Source: Halopseudomonas sabulinigri (GTDB lineage: Bacteria > Pseudomonadota > Gammaproteobacteria > Pseudomonadales > Pseudomonadaceae). From it: 64,000 nt of DNA. Shown here piece after piece: positions 10,212 to 18,114 of this stretch. Made by a program: the position numbers and the translations under genes. The stretch is from contig NZ_LT629763.1 of the NCBI RefSeq assembly GCF_900105255.1, forward strand, positions 1,674,001 through 1,738,000, written 5' to 3'. Within the stretch, counting starts at the first letter, position 1. Every line of letters starts with the position of its first letter. Under the pieces are notes generated by a model that saw nothing but the letters and a program-made list of their open reading frames with translations, was not told the DNA's origin and did not search any database.

Positions 10212-10802
10212 ATGCAGGAACTCAGCAACGAACAATTTCAGCGCTGGCGTGAAGACGCCAAAGTACTGGAGCAGGATCGCTATGGTGAGAAAGTGCTGAT
10301 CCTCGCGGACGGCACTTTCCTGAAGCTGTTCAGGCGCAAAAGCTGGTTCTCGAAAACATTGTTCTTCCCGCCGGCCAAGCGTTTTGCCGAGAACGCCGAA
10401 CAGCTGACACAGCTGGGAATTCCTTGCCCCAGGGTAATCAATCTGTACAAGATGCAAGCCCCCTATCGCTCGGTAGTGCACTATGAACCCCTGGCCGGCG
10501 ACACTTTGCGCAAGTTGCTCAACGAAGAAAGCTCGATCGAACAGATCGAGCTTTTCGCTCAGCTAGCTACCTTTATCACCGAGCTACACGACCTGGGCGT
10601 TTACTTCCGCTCCCTGCACCTGGGCAATATAGTACTAACACCCGACGGAGCGTTGGGCCTGATCGATATTTCCGACATGCGTTGCCTCAACCGACCGCTT
10701 TCAACGGGTATGCGCAATCGAAATTACCGGCACCTGTTGCGCTACGAGAGTGACTGGGCTCTGGTTAACCCCAGAGTAAAAACCTTTTTCCCTGGCGCAT
10801 GA
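10212..10802 (+). CDS. LPS-kinase-like (WaaP/InaA superfamily) protein
   Basis: A 196-residue protein kinase-fold protein in the position of PA4998 of PAO1, next to msbA. The ATP-site lysine is probably in GTFLKLF. The catalytic loop reads VYFRSLHLGNIVL, where a Ser stands in place of the usual Asp of the HxD motif, while the metal-binding Asp of LGLIDISD is kept. Activity is therefore uncertain. ATG 10212 has AGGA 7 bases upstream and is preferred over ATG 10185. It is the first gene of a plus-strand pair with the frameshifted acetyltransferase 22 bases downstream. Probable role: sugar phosphorylation or a regulatory role in LPS core assembly. Confidence 0.8.
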   Translation: MQELSNEQFQRWREDAKVLEQDRYGEKVLILADGTFLKLFRRKSWFSKTLFFPPAKRFAENAEQLTQLGIPCPRVINLYKMQAPYRSVVHYEPLAGDTLRKLLNEESSIEQIELFAQLATFITELHDLGVYFRSLHLGNIVLTPDGALGLIDISDMRCLNRPLSTGMRNRNYRHLLRYESDWALVNPRVKTFFPGA

Positions 10803-10823
10803 GGCGCCTCGACGAAGCAGGCT

Positions 10824-11365
10824 ATGCTGACCACTTATAAAGAACTAAAAAGCTCTGGCATTACGAAATCCTTGGCGAGGACAAGCCTTTCTCCTGGCAA
10901 AAGCTGTTGCGCCGGATGCGCCGTAACAACTCCTACCATTGCCTTTTCTGGTTGCGCCTTTCGCAAAACCTGCACACGTCGTCCCGATGCGGGACACAAT
11001 CCATTGCCAAGCAAATCAATAAATCGCTTGCGCGCAAATTTGGCGTTGAAATCATGTTGGCGGCGCGCATCGACAAAGGTCTATGGTTGGGCCACCCCAC
11101 TGCAATCGTGATCTACTCAGGCGTCGTCATCGGCAAGAACTGCAACTTACGACAGTGCACGACGATCGGCTCAGTCGACGCCAACAATGAGTCGATCACG
11201 CTGGGTGACGATGTGGATATAGGCGCTCACAGCTGCATCATTGGTAGCGGGCTAAGCATTGGTGACAACGTCACCAATGGCGCCATGAGCTTCATCAACA
11301 AGGATGTACCGGGAAACGTTACCTACATTACACGCAAGCAGAACCAGATCAGCCCCAAGGAGTGA
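10824..11365 (+). pseudogene. Serine O-acetyltransferase-like hexapeptide acyltransferase, interrupted by a -1 frameshift
   Basis: The intact part (10907-11365) encodes a left-handed beta-helix acetyltransferase of the serine acetyltransferase/WcaB type: IVIYSGVVIGKNCNLRQCTTIG, then VDIGAHSCIIGSG and a hexapeptide-rich end. The same frame reads back with sensible protein sequence (LWHYEILGEDKPFSWQKLL) to 10841, but has no ATG or GTG there. In another frame ATG 10824 starts MLTTYKELK, and a -1 shift at the A5 tract 10846-10850 would join the two smoothly. So either the gene is broken, the assembly lost one A, or the ribosome slips here. The acceptor was probably a surface sugar. The end overlaps a hairpin shared with pseI. 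Confidence 0.65.
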
Positions 11366-11380
11366 CCCAGGGTCACTCCT
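11358..11380. terminator. Hairpin between the convergent acetyltransferase and pseI genes
   Basis: A perfect 11-base inverted repeat (AGGAGTGACCC and its complement around one central A) spans the stop codon of the plus-strand gene and touches the last codon of pseI. There is no T-run on either side, so it is a possible but not classical terminator. Confidence 0.45.
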
Positions 11381-12434
11381 ATTCAATGAGATCCTGCGTT
11401 AACGCAGCACCGAACTCCACATCGCGATTGACCCGCCGCCCCAGAACTTCCTCCAGCATTTTTGGCGGCAGCCCAAATCCCGGGCGCACACTGCGAACGT
11501 TGTCACGGGTCAGCACATCGCCTTTGCGCAGCGCGCTAGTAATGTAGAGAGAGCGGCGGAACCTCGCATTGCCCTGTTCACTGGACTTGCGACCATAGTC
11601 AACTTTGCCCAGCGCCCTCCAGGCAGTTTTGCTGTCTCGGCACAACGCCATGAGTTCAGGGGGCTCGAGCGAGAAGCTGTCATCCGGCCCGCCGCCACTG
11701 CGGTCAAGAGTGAAATGCTTTTCAATGATGGACGCGCCGAGAACCACACTGGCGATCGCCGTTGTATTGTCCAGGGTATGATCAGACAGACCGGTAACCA
11801 GCCCGTAGCGCTGCATCATGTCCTGAATGGTACGCAGGTTGTAGTCTTCTGCCGGCGCAGGATAACCACTCACACAATGGAGTACCGCCAGCTCCTTGCA
11901 GCCGCCTGATCGCGCCGCCTCAATCGCTTCTGAAATCTCATCGGCGTCAGCCATGCCTGTCGAGATAATCATCGGCTTTCCGGTGCTCGCTACATAACGA
12001 ATCAGCGGCAGATCGATAGCCTCAAACGAAGCGATCTTGTACGCAGGAGCGTTGAGATCTTCTAGCAGGTCGACTGCCGTGTTGTCGAACGGCGAGCTGA
12101 AAATGGTGATATCGTGCTGCCGCGCGCACTCGAACAGCGGCGCATGCCAGTCCCATGGCATGTGTGCCTCTTCGTAGAGGCGGTAAAGCGACTTTCCGTC
12201 CCACAGACCGCCCTTTATCTGAAAGTCTTCCGTCTCACAGTTCAGGGTTATGGTGTCCGCAGTATAGGTCTGCAGCTTGATCGCATCGGCACCAGCGTGC
12301 TTGGCTTGCTCGATAATCTGCAGCGCCGTCTCCAGGCGCCCATTATGGTTAGCCGACAGCTCGGCAATGATGTAGGGCTCCGCGTCAAGCCCAATGCGCC
12401 GCCCTGCGATGGAGATACTGGGTGTACCAGACAT
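11379..12434 (-). CDS. pseI: Pseudaminic acid synthase PseI
   Basis: A 351-residue NeuB-family enzyme that condenses the 2,4-diacetamido-altrose product of PseG with phosphoenolpyruvate to make pseudaminic acid. The N-terminal TIM-barrel (about 10-285) has IIAELSANHNG, KLQTYTADTITL and SGYPAP; SANHNG and the neighbouring pse genes point to PseI rather than sialic acid synthase NeuB. The C-terminal SAF (antifreeze-like) domain (about 290-350) starts near RRSLYITSALRKGDVLT. The start has an excellent AAGGAGG 7 bases upstream. It is the last gene of the pse operon, 12 bases after pseH. Confidence 0.93.
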   Translation of the reverse strand: MSGTPSISIAGRRIGLDAEPYIIAELSANHNGRLETALQIIEQAKHAGADAIKLQTYTADTITLNCETEDFQIKGGLWDGKSLYRLYEEAHMPWDWHAPLFECARQHDITIFSSPFDNTAVDLLEDLNAPAYKIASFEAIDLPLIRYVASTGKPMIISTGMADADEISEAIEAARSGGCKELAVLHCVSGYPAPAEDYNLRTIQDMMQRYGLVTGLSDHTLDNTTAIASVVLGASIIEKHFTLDRSGGGPDDSFSLEPPELMALCRDSKTAWRALGKVDYGRKSSEQGNARFRRSLYITSALRKGDVLTRDNVRSVRPGFGLPPKMLEEVLGRRVNRDVEFGAALTQDLIE

Positions 12435-12446
12435 GAAAAGCCTCCT

Positions 12447-12962
12447 TCAGCCCCGTACCTGCCACTCGGAATCGAGCAGGCCAAAGCAAATGACATCATG
12501 AAACTGCTGCCCATCGAAATGCTGATCTCTCAGCATTCCCTCCTGGCAGAAGCCCATCTTGCGATGGAAATCGATTGAACGCTGGTTAAAACCCAGCGCC
12601 TGACCACAAATCTTGTGCAAAGCCAGACGCTGAAAGCCATATTCCAACGCCTGACGGCCTAACCCTGTGCCCGTACCGCGCGGCGCCTCAGGCGCGATGT
12701 AGAACCCCCAGTCCGCTACCTTACCGGCAGTTTGCACAGTGAAGTGTACAAATCCGCGGGGCTGGTCATCACATTCATAGACCAGCAGGTGGCGCAGCGG
12801 GTCCTGTTCGCAGCGGGCAAACCAGTCACGATGCTCCTGTTCGGCAATTTCGTGCCGGGTATACATATAACGACGCACCGACTCATGGTTACGCCAGCTA
12901 CGCACCAGCGCCAGGTCAGGCTCCGCCAGCGGCCGCAGGTTACCTGCAATCACGCCACTCAT
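12447..12962 (-). CDS. pseH: PseH, UDP-4-amino-4,6-dideoxy-N-acetyl-altrosamine N-acetyltransferase
   Basis: A 171-residue GNAT acetyltransferase. It acetylates the 4-amino group made by PseC, using acetyl-CoA, in CMP-pseudaminic acid synthesis. Recognised by LVRSWRNHESVRRYMY near the start (typical of PseH), the acetyl-CoA loop region RGTGTGLGRQALEYGF, and NQRSIDFHRKMGF at the end of the fold. Its ATG overlaps the pseG stop (ATGA at 12959-12962), so translation is likely coupled. The step lies between PseC and PseG in the pathway. Confidence 0.9.
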   Translation of the reverse strand: MSGVIAGNLRPLAEPDLALVRSWRNHESVRRYMYTRHEIAEQEHRDWFARCEQDPLRHLLVYECDDQPRGFVHFTVQTAGKVADWGFYIAPEAPRGTGTGLGRQALEYGFQRLALHKICGQALGFNQRSIDFHRKMGFCQEGMLRDQHFDGQQFHDVICFGLLDSEWQVRG

Positions 12963-14062
12963 GACATCATCTCCATGGTCTCCACAACCCGTCTGGCGCC
13001 GCCACCATCCACCAGCGCGGCCGCGCGGCGGCTCATCTGCCGGAGCTGCTCGGCGTCGGCGAGAAACCCCTCAAGCAAACCAGGTAGAGACGCAGCCAGA
13101 CTGTTAACAGCTGGCAACAATTGCACCGCACCAGCAGCGCGTAGCCCCTCTGCAACCAGTCGCTGGTTATCCGCCAATACAGCCATCAAGGTGGGTAAAC
13201 CCAGACAGCAGCGCTCCCAGGCGGTCGCGCCTGCGGCGCCAATTGCTAGGTCAGCCTGCGCCATCAAAGATGCCATGTCACTCACATCGACCAGCACCGT
13301 CACATCAAGCGCCAAAGACTGGCTCAACTGCTGCACCTCGCCCAGCCAAGGGGCCTGCCCGCCCATGACAACCGTCACCACCAGAGAACCAGCGCCCTGG
13401 GTCGCTGCGAGCCCACGCAGTACCTCAGCGGTGGCATTGTCAGCGTCAACACCGCCCATGGAGACCAAAATCGTCTGCAGCGGATATGGCTGCACAGCGC
13501 GCCGGGCCAATGAAGCGTCACGCTGCGCGGCAAAATCCGGGCGCAGCAACGCGTTGGCACTACCGCATAGCAGCCGGGCACTGGCCGGGACCAGCGAACG
13601 ATAGTCCTCTGCTCGTCTGCTGTAGGTCTGATCCAACAGCAGGTCGCAGTCGTGCGGGCGATCAGCCAGGTCATCAACCACCAGGACGTGACCAGAGCAT
13701 GCCCGCATGTGTGCTTCCCATTGCGCGTCCAGCGCGTAGTGATCGGCCACCAGCCAGTCACAGCCCTTCGACTGCAAGACTGCAGCCGTATCAGCGGCAT
13801 CCTGCTCAGCACTGACGCCAAGCCAATGAGCATGTGAGCCGGCCACCGGCTCAGCCTGCTGCAGCGCCGCAGGCAGTACGGTCGTTGTATAACCGCGGCC
13901 ATGAATGACATCCAGCAGGTGGCCGCGATGGCTGCGGCAGATGAAATGACAATCATGCCCGGCCGCAATGAGAGCATCGGCCAGAGTCAGGCAACGCATG
14001 ACGTGTCCCGTGCCGATCCAGAGCGCAGCATCAGTTCGAAATGCGATATGCAACGCCATCAT
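12959..14062 (-). CDS. pseG: PseG, UDP-sugar hydrolase of pseudaminic acid synthesis
   Basis: A 367-residue GT-B-fold hydrolase that removes UDP from UDP-2,4-diacetamido-2,4,6-trideoxy-altrose, giving the substrate of PseI. It has the family opening FRTDAALWIGTGHVMRCLTLA with the probable catalytic His of GTGH, then LVADHYALD, VVDDLADRPHDCDLLLDQT and MGGVDADN, and a UDP-binding C-terminal half (GAAGATAWERCCLGLPTL). Start and stop overlap pseF and pseH by 4 bases each, a fully coupled operon. Length is slightly above the usual 270-350 residues but in range for longer members. Confidence 0.93.
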   Translation of the reverse strand: MMALHIAFRTDAALWIGTGHVMRCLTLADALIAAGHDCHFICRSHRGHLLDVIHGRGYTTTVLPAALQQAEPVAGSHAHWLGVSAEQDAADTAAVLQSKGCDWLVADHYALDAQWEAHMRACSGHVLVVDDLADRPHDCDLLLDQTYSRRAEDYRSLVPASARLLCGSANALLRPDFAAQRDASLARRAVQPYPLQTILVSMGGVDADNATAEVLRGLAATQGAGSLVVTVVMGGQAPWLGEVQQLSQSLALDVTVLVDVSDMASLMAQADLAIGAAGATAWERCCLGLPTLMAVLADNQRLVAEGLRAAGAVQLLPAVNSLAASLPGLLEGFLADAEQLRQMSRRAAALVDGGGARRVVETMEMMS

Positions 14063-14754
14063 TGCGGCCTGTGCAAAGCTTTAAACAACCACTCAGCGCG
14101 CCCCCAGTCCTCAGCAGTGTCTATATCTTGAACCCGGTGCCGCGGTAAGATCACAGGAACAGAGCCTCTCGAAAATATTGCTTTTCCGGCTTTCCAAGCG
14201 CTGGCCGTCCCCCAATAAAACTGGCCGGCATCGTGGTAGGCATCTTCCAAATCTTGCGAACGGACACTCATAAACTCGGGGTAGAACATGTCCACTCTTC
14301 CATCGTCCATAATGCGCACGGACCGCTGGATCGGGAAAGGAAAAGAGGTCACAGAGAAAGCGTAGTCACAGCCATTATCTCTAAGGGCAGTCAGCCCTCG
14401 GCGCAAATCCTCTGCTTGAACAAAAGGCGCAGTAGCGTAGAGACAGCAAACCTCCGAGAGCTGAATAGATGTGTATTCCTCTAACGCGTGGATGTAGTGT
14501 TGCATCACCGGGATCGTCCCAGTTAAATCATCAGCCAAGTTGGCCGGACGCAAAAAAGGTACCTGCGCGCCCAGCTGCGCAGCAACATCGGCTATCTCTT
14601 GGTCGTCGGTGGAGACAAAAACCTTATCAAAGCATCCACTAGCCAATGCAACCTCGACCGACCAAGCAATCATCGGCTTTCCACAAAAAGGCTTGATATT
14701 TTTCCGAGGGATTCGCTTGCTGCCACCTCGAGCAGGAATAATTGCAACCTTCAT
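14059..14754 (-). CDS. pseF: CMP-pseudaminic acid cytidylyltransferase PseF
   Basis: A 231-residue CMP-sugar synthetase that activates pseudaminic acid with CTP. The N-terminus carries the IPARGGSKRIPRKNIKPF signature of the CMP-sialate synthetase family, then FVSTDDQEIADVA and a C-terminal DIDTAEDW motif. Overlaps pseC and pseG by 4 bases each. Base composition looks lower in GC than in pseB, pseC, pseG and pseH (about 50-55% in two 60-base lines I counted), hinting at separate ancestry for this gene. Synthetases for Kdo or sialic acid share the fold, but the operon settles the assignment. Confidence 0.93.
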   Translation of the reverse strand: MKVAIIPARGGSKRIPRKNIKPFCGKPMIAWSVEVALASGCFDKVFVSTDDQEIADVAAQLGAQVPFLRPANLADDLTGTIPVMQHYIHALEEYTSIQLSEVCCLYATAPFVQAEDLRRGLTALRDNGCDYAFSVTSFPFPIQRSVRIMDDGRVDMFYPEFMSVRSQDLEDAYHDAGQFYWGTASAWKAGKAIFSRGSVPVILPRHRVQDIDTAEDWGRAEWLFKALHRPQ

Positions 14755-15911
14755 AGGCGAATAACTTCGGCCAAGGCGCCGACTACCTCATCCTGCTGCG
14801 CTTCAGTCAGGGAGTGGTACATCGGCAAACTGATGGCTTCTCGGTAATACGCCATCGACTGCGGAAAATCGTCGGCAGCAAAACCCATGGCCGCGTAATA
14901 CGGCTGGGTATGTACCGGAATGTAGTGCAGATTTACCCCGATGCCACGCTCACGCAGTTGCTTGAACACCTCACGATGGCTCAAGGCAATCTTCTCCAGC
15001 TGCAGACGGATTGGGTACAGATGCAGACCGGAGTAACTATCGGCGTGTTGCCAGGGACAGGTGACGGGCAGCGCTGCCAGCAACTGATCATAGCGGCGAG
15101 CGAGCGTGTGGCGGCGAGCAACAAAGTCATCCAGCCGAGCCAGCTGGCTGACACCCAGTGCCGCCTGCAGCTCGGTCATGCGGTAATTGAAGCCCAGCTC
15201 GATCTGCTGGTAATACCAGGGGCCATCAGACTCCCCGACCATCAGCGACGGATCACGGGTAATACCGTGACTGCGGTACAGCGCCATGCGCGCCGCCAGC
15301 GTTTCATCATTGGTGACCGCCATGCCGCCTTCGGCGGTGGTGATGATCTTCACCGGATGAAAGCTGAAAATAGTGATGTCGCTGAAGCGACCACTTCCCA
15401 CGTAGTCACCCTGGTAGCGCCCGCCGATGGCGTGCGAGGCATCCTCAATCACGGCAAAGCCGAAGCGTTTGGCCAGCGCGCCAATGGCCTGCATGTCGCA
15501 GGGCTGGCCGCACAGGTGCACCGCCACCACTACCTTGGGCAGCCGCCCCTGCTTTTCGGCCTCGATCAGCTTGCGCTCAAGCGCCACCGGACACAGGTTA
15601 TAGGTACGCGGATCGATGTCGACAAAGTCCACCTGCGCCCCACAGTAAAGAGCGCAGTTGGCCGACGCCACAAAGGTCACCGGAGAGGTCCACAGCCAAT
15701 CGCCCTGCCCCAGCTCCAGCGCCAGACAGGCAATATGCAGCGCCGAGGTCGCACTGTTGACCGCCACCGCGTGAGTCGCACCGACCTTGCTGGCCAGCGC
15801 CTGCTCAAACTGCGGCACCATGGGGCCCTGCGTCAGAAAATCCGAGCGCAGGACAGCAACCACCGCCTCGATATCCTGCTCACTGATCTCCTGGCGTCCG
15901 TAGGGTATCAT
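14751..15911 (-). CDS. pseC: PseC, UDP-4-keto-6-deoxy-N-acetyl-altrosamine aminotransferase
   Basis: A 386-residue DegT/DnrJ/EryC1-type PLP aminotransferase that adds the 4-amino group in pseudaminic acid synthesis, with glutamate as donor. It opens with the PseC hallmark IPYGRQEISEQDI and has VNSATSALHIACLAL and VIEDASHAIGG. The PLP lysine is in FSFHPVKIITTAEGG (Lys188). ATG 15911 follows the pseB stop by 3 bases, and the stop overlaps pseF. Second enzyme of the pathway after PseB. Confidence 0.95.
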   Translation of the reverse strand: MIPYGRQEISEQDIEAVVAVLRSDFLTQGPMVPQFEQALASKVGATHAVAVNSATSALHIACLALELGQGDWLWTSPVTFVASANCALYCGAQVDFVDIDPRTYNLCPVALERKLIEAEKQGRLPKVVVAVHLCGQPCDMQAIGALAKRFGFAVIEDASHAIGGRYQGDYVGSGRFSDITIFSFHPVKIITTAEGGMAVTNDETLAARMALYRSHGITRDPSLMVGESDGPWYYQQIELGFNYRMTELQAALGVSQLARLDDFVARRHTLARRYDQLLAALPVTCPWQHADSYSGLHLYPIRLQLEKIALSHREVFKQLRERGIGVNLHYIPVHTQPYYAAMGFAADDFPQSMAYYREAISLPMYHSLTEAQQDEVVGALAEVIRL

Positions 15912-15914
15912 CTA

Positions 15915-16913
15915 TCAGATACTCCCGATCTTTTCGCGGTTAACGTCAATCCACTCCTGCAACTGAGCGTCGGTCATCCACTCGCTGTTGTTGTCGCTGG
16001 CGTAGACAAAGCCCTCGGGCACCTTCTTGCCATCCTTGATCCGCTTAGGGCAGGTAGCCCACTCGTGGATGGTCGGCAGAATCTTGAAGTGCTCAGGATA
16101 CTCGTAGGTGTAGTAGGCGTCTTCAGCGCTGATCATCTGCTCGTGCAGCTTCTCGCCAGGGCGAATACCGATAACCTCCTGACGGGCAACCGGCGCAACC
16201 ACCCGCGCCAGATCGGTCACTTTCATCGAAGGGATCTTCTTCACGTAGATCTCGCCCCCTTCCATGTCGGCAAAAGCATGCCAGACCAGCTCAACGCCTT
16301 CTTCCAGGGAGATCATGAAGCGCGTCATGCGCTCATCGGTGATTGGCAGCACGCCCTTGTCCTTGATCGACATGAAGAACGGAATGACCGAGCCGCGCGA
16401 GCCCATGACATTACCGTAGCGAACAACGGAAAAACGGGTGCCGTGCTCGCCCGAGTAGGAGTTGCCGGCAACAAACATCTTGTCGGACGCCAGCTTGGTC
16501 GCGCCGTACAGGTTGATCGGCGAGCTGGCCTTGTCGGTAGACAGAGCCACAACGCCCTTGACGCCCTTGTCGATACAGGCGTCGATCAGGTTCATCGCGC
16601 CGTTGATGTTGGTCTTCACGCACTCGAACGGGTTGTACTCGGCGGTAGGCACAATCTTGGTTGCAGCAGCATGGACCACATAGTCCACGTCATCCAGCGC
16701 CCGGTACAGGCGGTCCTTGTCGCGCACATCGCCAATAAAGAAACGCAGGCGCGGATCGCCTTCATACTTCTTAGCCATATCCCACTGTTTCATTTCATCA
16801 CGGGAGAAGATGATGATCTTCTTCGGGTTGAAGCGCTCCAGTGTCATTGGGACAAAGGTGTTGCCGAACGAGCCAGTGCCGCCGGTAATGAGAATGGTCT
16901 TGTTGGTCAGCAT
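15915..16913 (-). CDS. pseB: PseB, UDP-N-acetylglucosamine 4,6-dehydratase (inverting)
   Basis: A 332-residue extended short-chain dehydrogenase. It converts UDP-GlcNAc to UDP-2-acetamido-2,6-dideoxy-arabino-hexos-4-ulose with C5 inversion, the first committed step to pseudaminic acid. The NAD(P) motif GGTGSFG is at 11-17. The active-site set Thr126-Asp127-Lys128 and Tyr136 with Lys140 (STDKASSPINLYGATK) matches inverting dehydratases of the PseB/FlaA1 type. It is the first of six coupled pse genes; a TagB-like gene lies 11 bases upstream on the same strand, so the pse genes are probably transcribed with it. Confidence 0.96.
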   Translation of the reverse strand: MLTNKTILITGGTGSFGNTFVPMTLERFNPKKIIIFSRDEMKQWDMAKKYEGDPRLRFFIGDVRDKDRLYRALDDVDYVVHAAATKIVPTAEYNPFECVKTNINGAMNLIDACIDKGVKGVVALSTDKASSPINLYGATKLASDKMFVAGNSYSGEHGTRFSVVRYGNVMGSRGSVIPFFMSIKDKGVLPITDERMTRFMISLEEGVELVWHAFADMEGGEIYVKKIPSMKVTDLARVVAPVARQEVIGIRPGEKLHEQMISAEDAYYTYEYPEHFKILPTIHEWATCPKRIKDGKKVPEGFVYASDNNSEWMTDAQLQEWIDVNREKIGSI

Positions 16914-16923
16914 GAGTTGGCCC

Positions 16924-18015
16924 TTAATAAAATTGATGTTGAATGGCGTTTGCCACTCGATGGTTGGCTAGCCGGTCACGTTGACCAAATACCCAAGAAA
17001 AGTAGATGTTTCGCCGTTCAGCATACGTGTTGGCATCAGCAATAGCGTTTTCCAGAACATCGGAGAAGTCTGGAGACGCATCAATAACCATACGCGGACC
17101 ACAATCATATAAAGTCAAAAGACGCTCCAGGTCATCCAAATACATTTGCTCCCTCAGCCCCATAGAGCGCAATACGTCCTGAGAAAAATCATCTGTCTCG
17201 ATAAACAGCTGCGGCACATCAAAAAAGAGTGACTCTTCGCTCGGCGAGTTGGCATCAGACACAACAAGATCTGCTACAGAAACAAGGTCAGCCAGTGAGC
17301 GTGTCCCAAGGTCAAGATAAGCATGTTTGCGCTGTTCGATTAACCTTTGGACCCTCGCAAAACTCTCCCGGTCCTTTTTCCTCGAGGTCAGTGATTGGCT
17401 GGGATGGGGGCGTAATACCAGGTTCAATGATGGAGGCGCAGTCCTAACCAATTGCTCCGCCACTCGATTCCATGAACCCAGCCCCCGACGGCTTGGCGTG
17501 TACAAAACGGTTTTTTGCTGAGGTTCCAGCCCCATGCCGGCCAGCACCGCAGTGCGCTGTTGGGTGCTCTGTTCGGGGTACTCACAAAATGGTAAAAAAC
17601 CGGTTTGGACAGTATTTAGCGAAACATCAGAAAATCGACCGATCATATCCTGCATACGGGGGCCAATAGTGCAAAGCAAGTCAAAGTGAGTATTGCGCAG
17701 CAATGCTTCACGAGACAGCATCATGTAGGTACCGTGGAAAACGGTCGCTTTTTTAGCGCTATAAGGCTCTAGAAAACTGCGATAAGGTGACCCTGTGACA
17801 ATCACGTCAGCCTGCTTCAGTCCGCGCACACCGGAGCTGAAAGGCCCGAGATACTTGGGCATGTACGCCGTCGCAAGGCCAGGATAAAGACGCCTTACCG
17901 CCGTTAGCGTTGAGCGACGAGTGGTCACAAAAGTTCCCGGCAGCACCTCAGCCACCTGTGCCAGATGAGGGACGGCCTGAAACATCTTCGAGAAATAAAA
18001 GGTTTTATTAGCCAT
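16924..18015 (-). CDS. CDP-glycerol glycerophosphotransferase-like (TagB/SpsB) protein; candidate surface-sugar transferase
   Basis: A 363-residue GT-B-like protein resembling the TagB/SpsB (CDP-glycerol glycerophosphotransferase) family: VTGSPYRSFLEP, ATVFHGTYMML, TVLYTPSRRGLGSWNRV, LNLVLRPHPSQSL and LVVSDANSPSEESLFFDVPQLFIE. No signal peptide is seen. A good AGGA lies 6 bases before ATG 18015. It leads the pse operon, with pseB starting 11 bases after its stop. No CDP-glycerol synthase is present in the window, so it may instead use CMP-pseudaminic acid; this is inference from position only. GC content looks clearly lower than in the pse genes (roughly 43-48% in two 60-base lines), suggesting acquisition by transfer. 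Confidence 0.7.
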   Translation of the reverse strand: MANKTFYFSKMFQAVPHLAQVAEVLPGTFVTTRRSTLTAVRRLYPGLATAYMPKYLGPFSSGVRGLKQADVIVTGSPYRSFLEPYSAKKATVFHGTYMMLSREALLRNTHFDLLCTIGPRMQDMIGRFSDVSLNTVQTGFLPFCEYPEQSTQQRTAVLAGMGLEPQQKTVLYTPSRRGLGSWNRVAEQLVRTAPPSLNLVLRPHPSQSLTSRKKDRESFARVQRLIEQRKHAYLDLGTRSLADLVSVADLVVSDANSPSEESLFFDVPQLFIETDDFSQDVLRSMGLREQMYLDDLERLLTLYDCGPRMVIDASPDFSDVLENAIADANTYAERRNIYFSWVFGQRDRLANHRVANAIQHQFY

Positions 18016-18114
18016 ACCCTATCCTGTCATTCACCACTTGAATGAGCCTGCTCGCGTCCCACCCAAAAAATCTGTGAGCAAGTATGGAGAAACAGTCAGT
18101 TTCGCTGACTATGG

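Noticed and set aside
10841-10850. Programmed -1 ribosomal frameshift at the acetyltransferase A5 tract
   Set aside because: The tract is only five A residues, lacks a full slippery heptamer, and no downstream stimulatory structure is clear. An indel or sequencing error is simpler.
14814-17045. A 743-codon plus-strand open frame across pseB and pseC
   Set aside because: It is the antisense shadow of two clear enzymes with all catalytic residues. Its composition (His, Gln and Arg rich) matches reversed codon bias, with no domain.
18016-18114. A separate small gene between the acyltransferase and the TagB-like gene
   Set aside because: The 99-base gap has no frame with a start, ribosome binding site and protein-like sequence.
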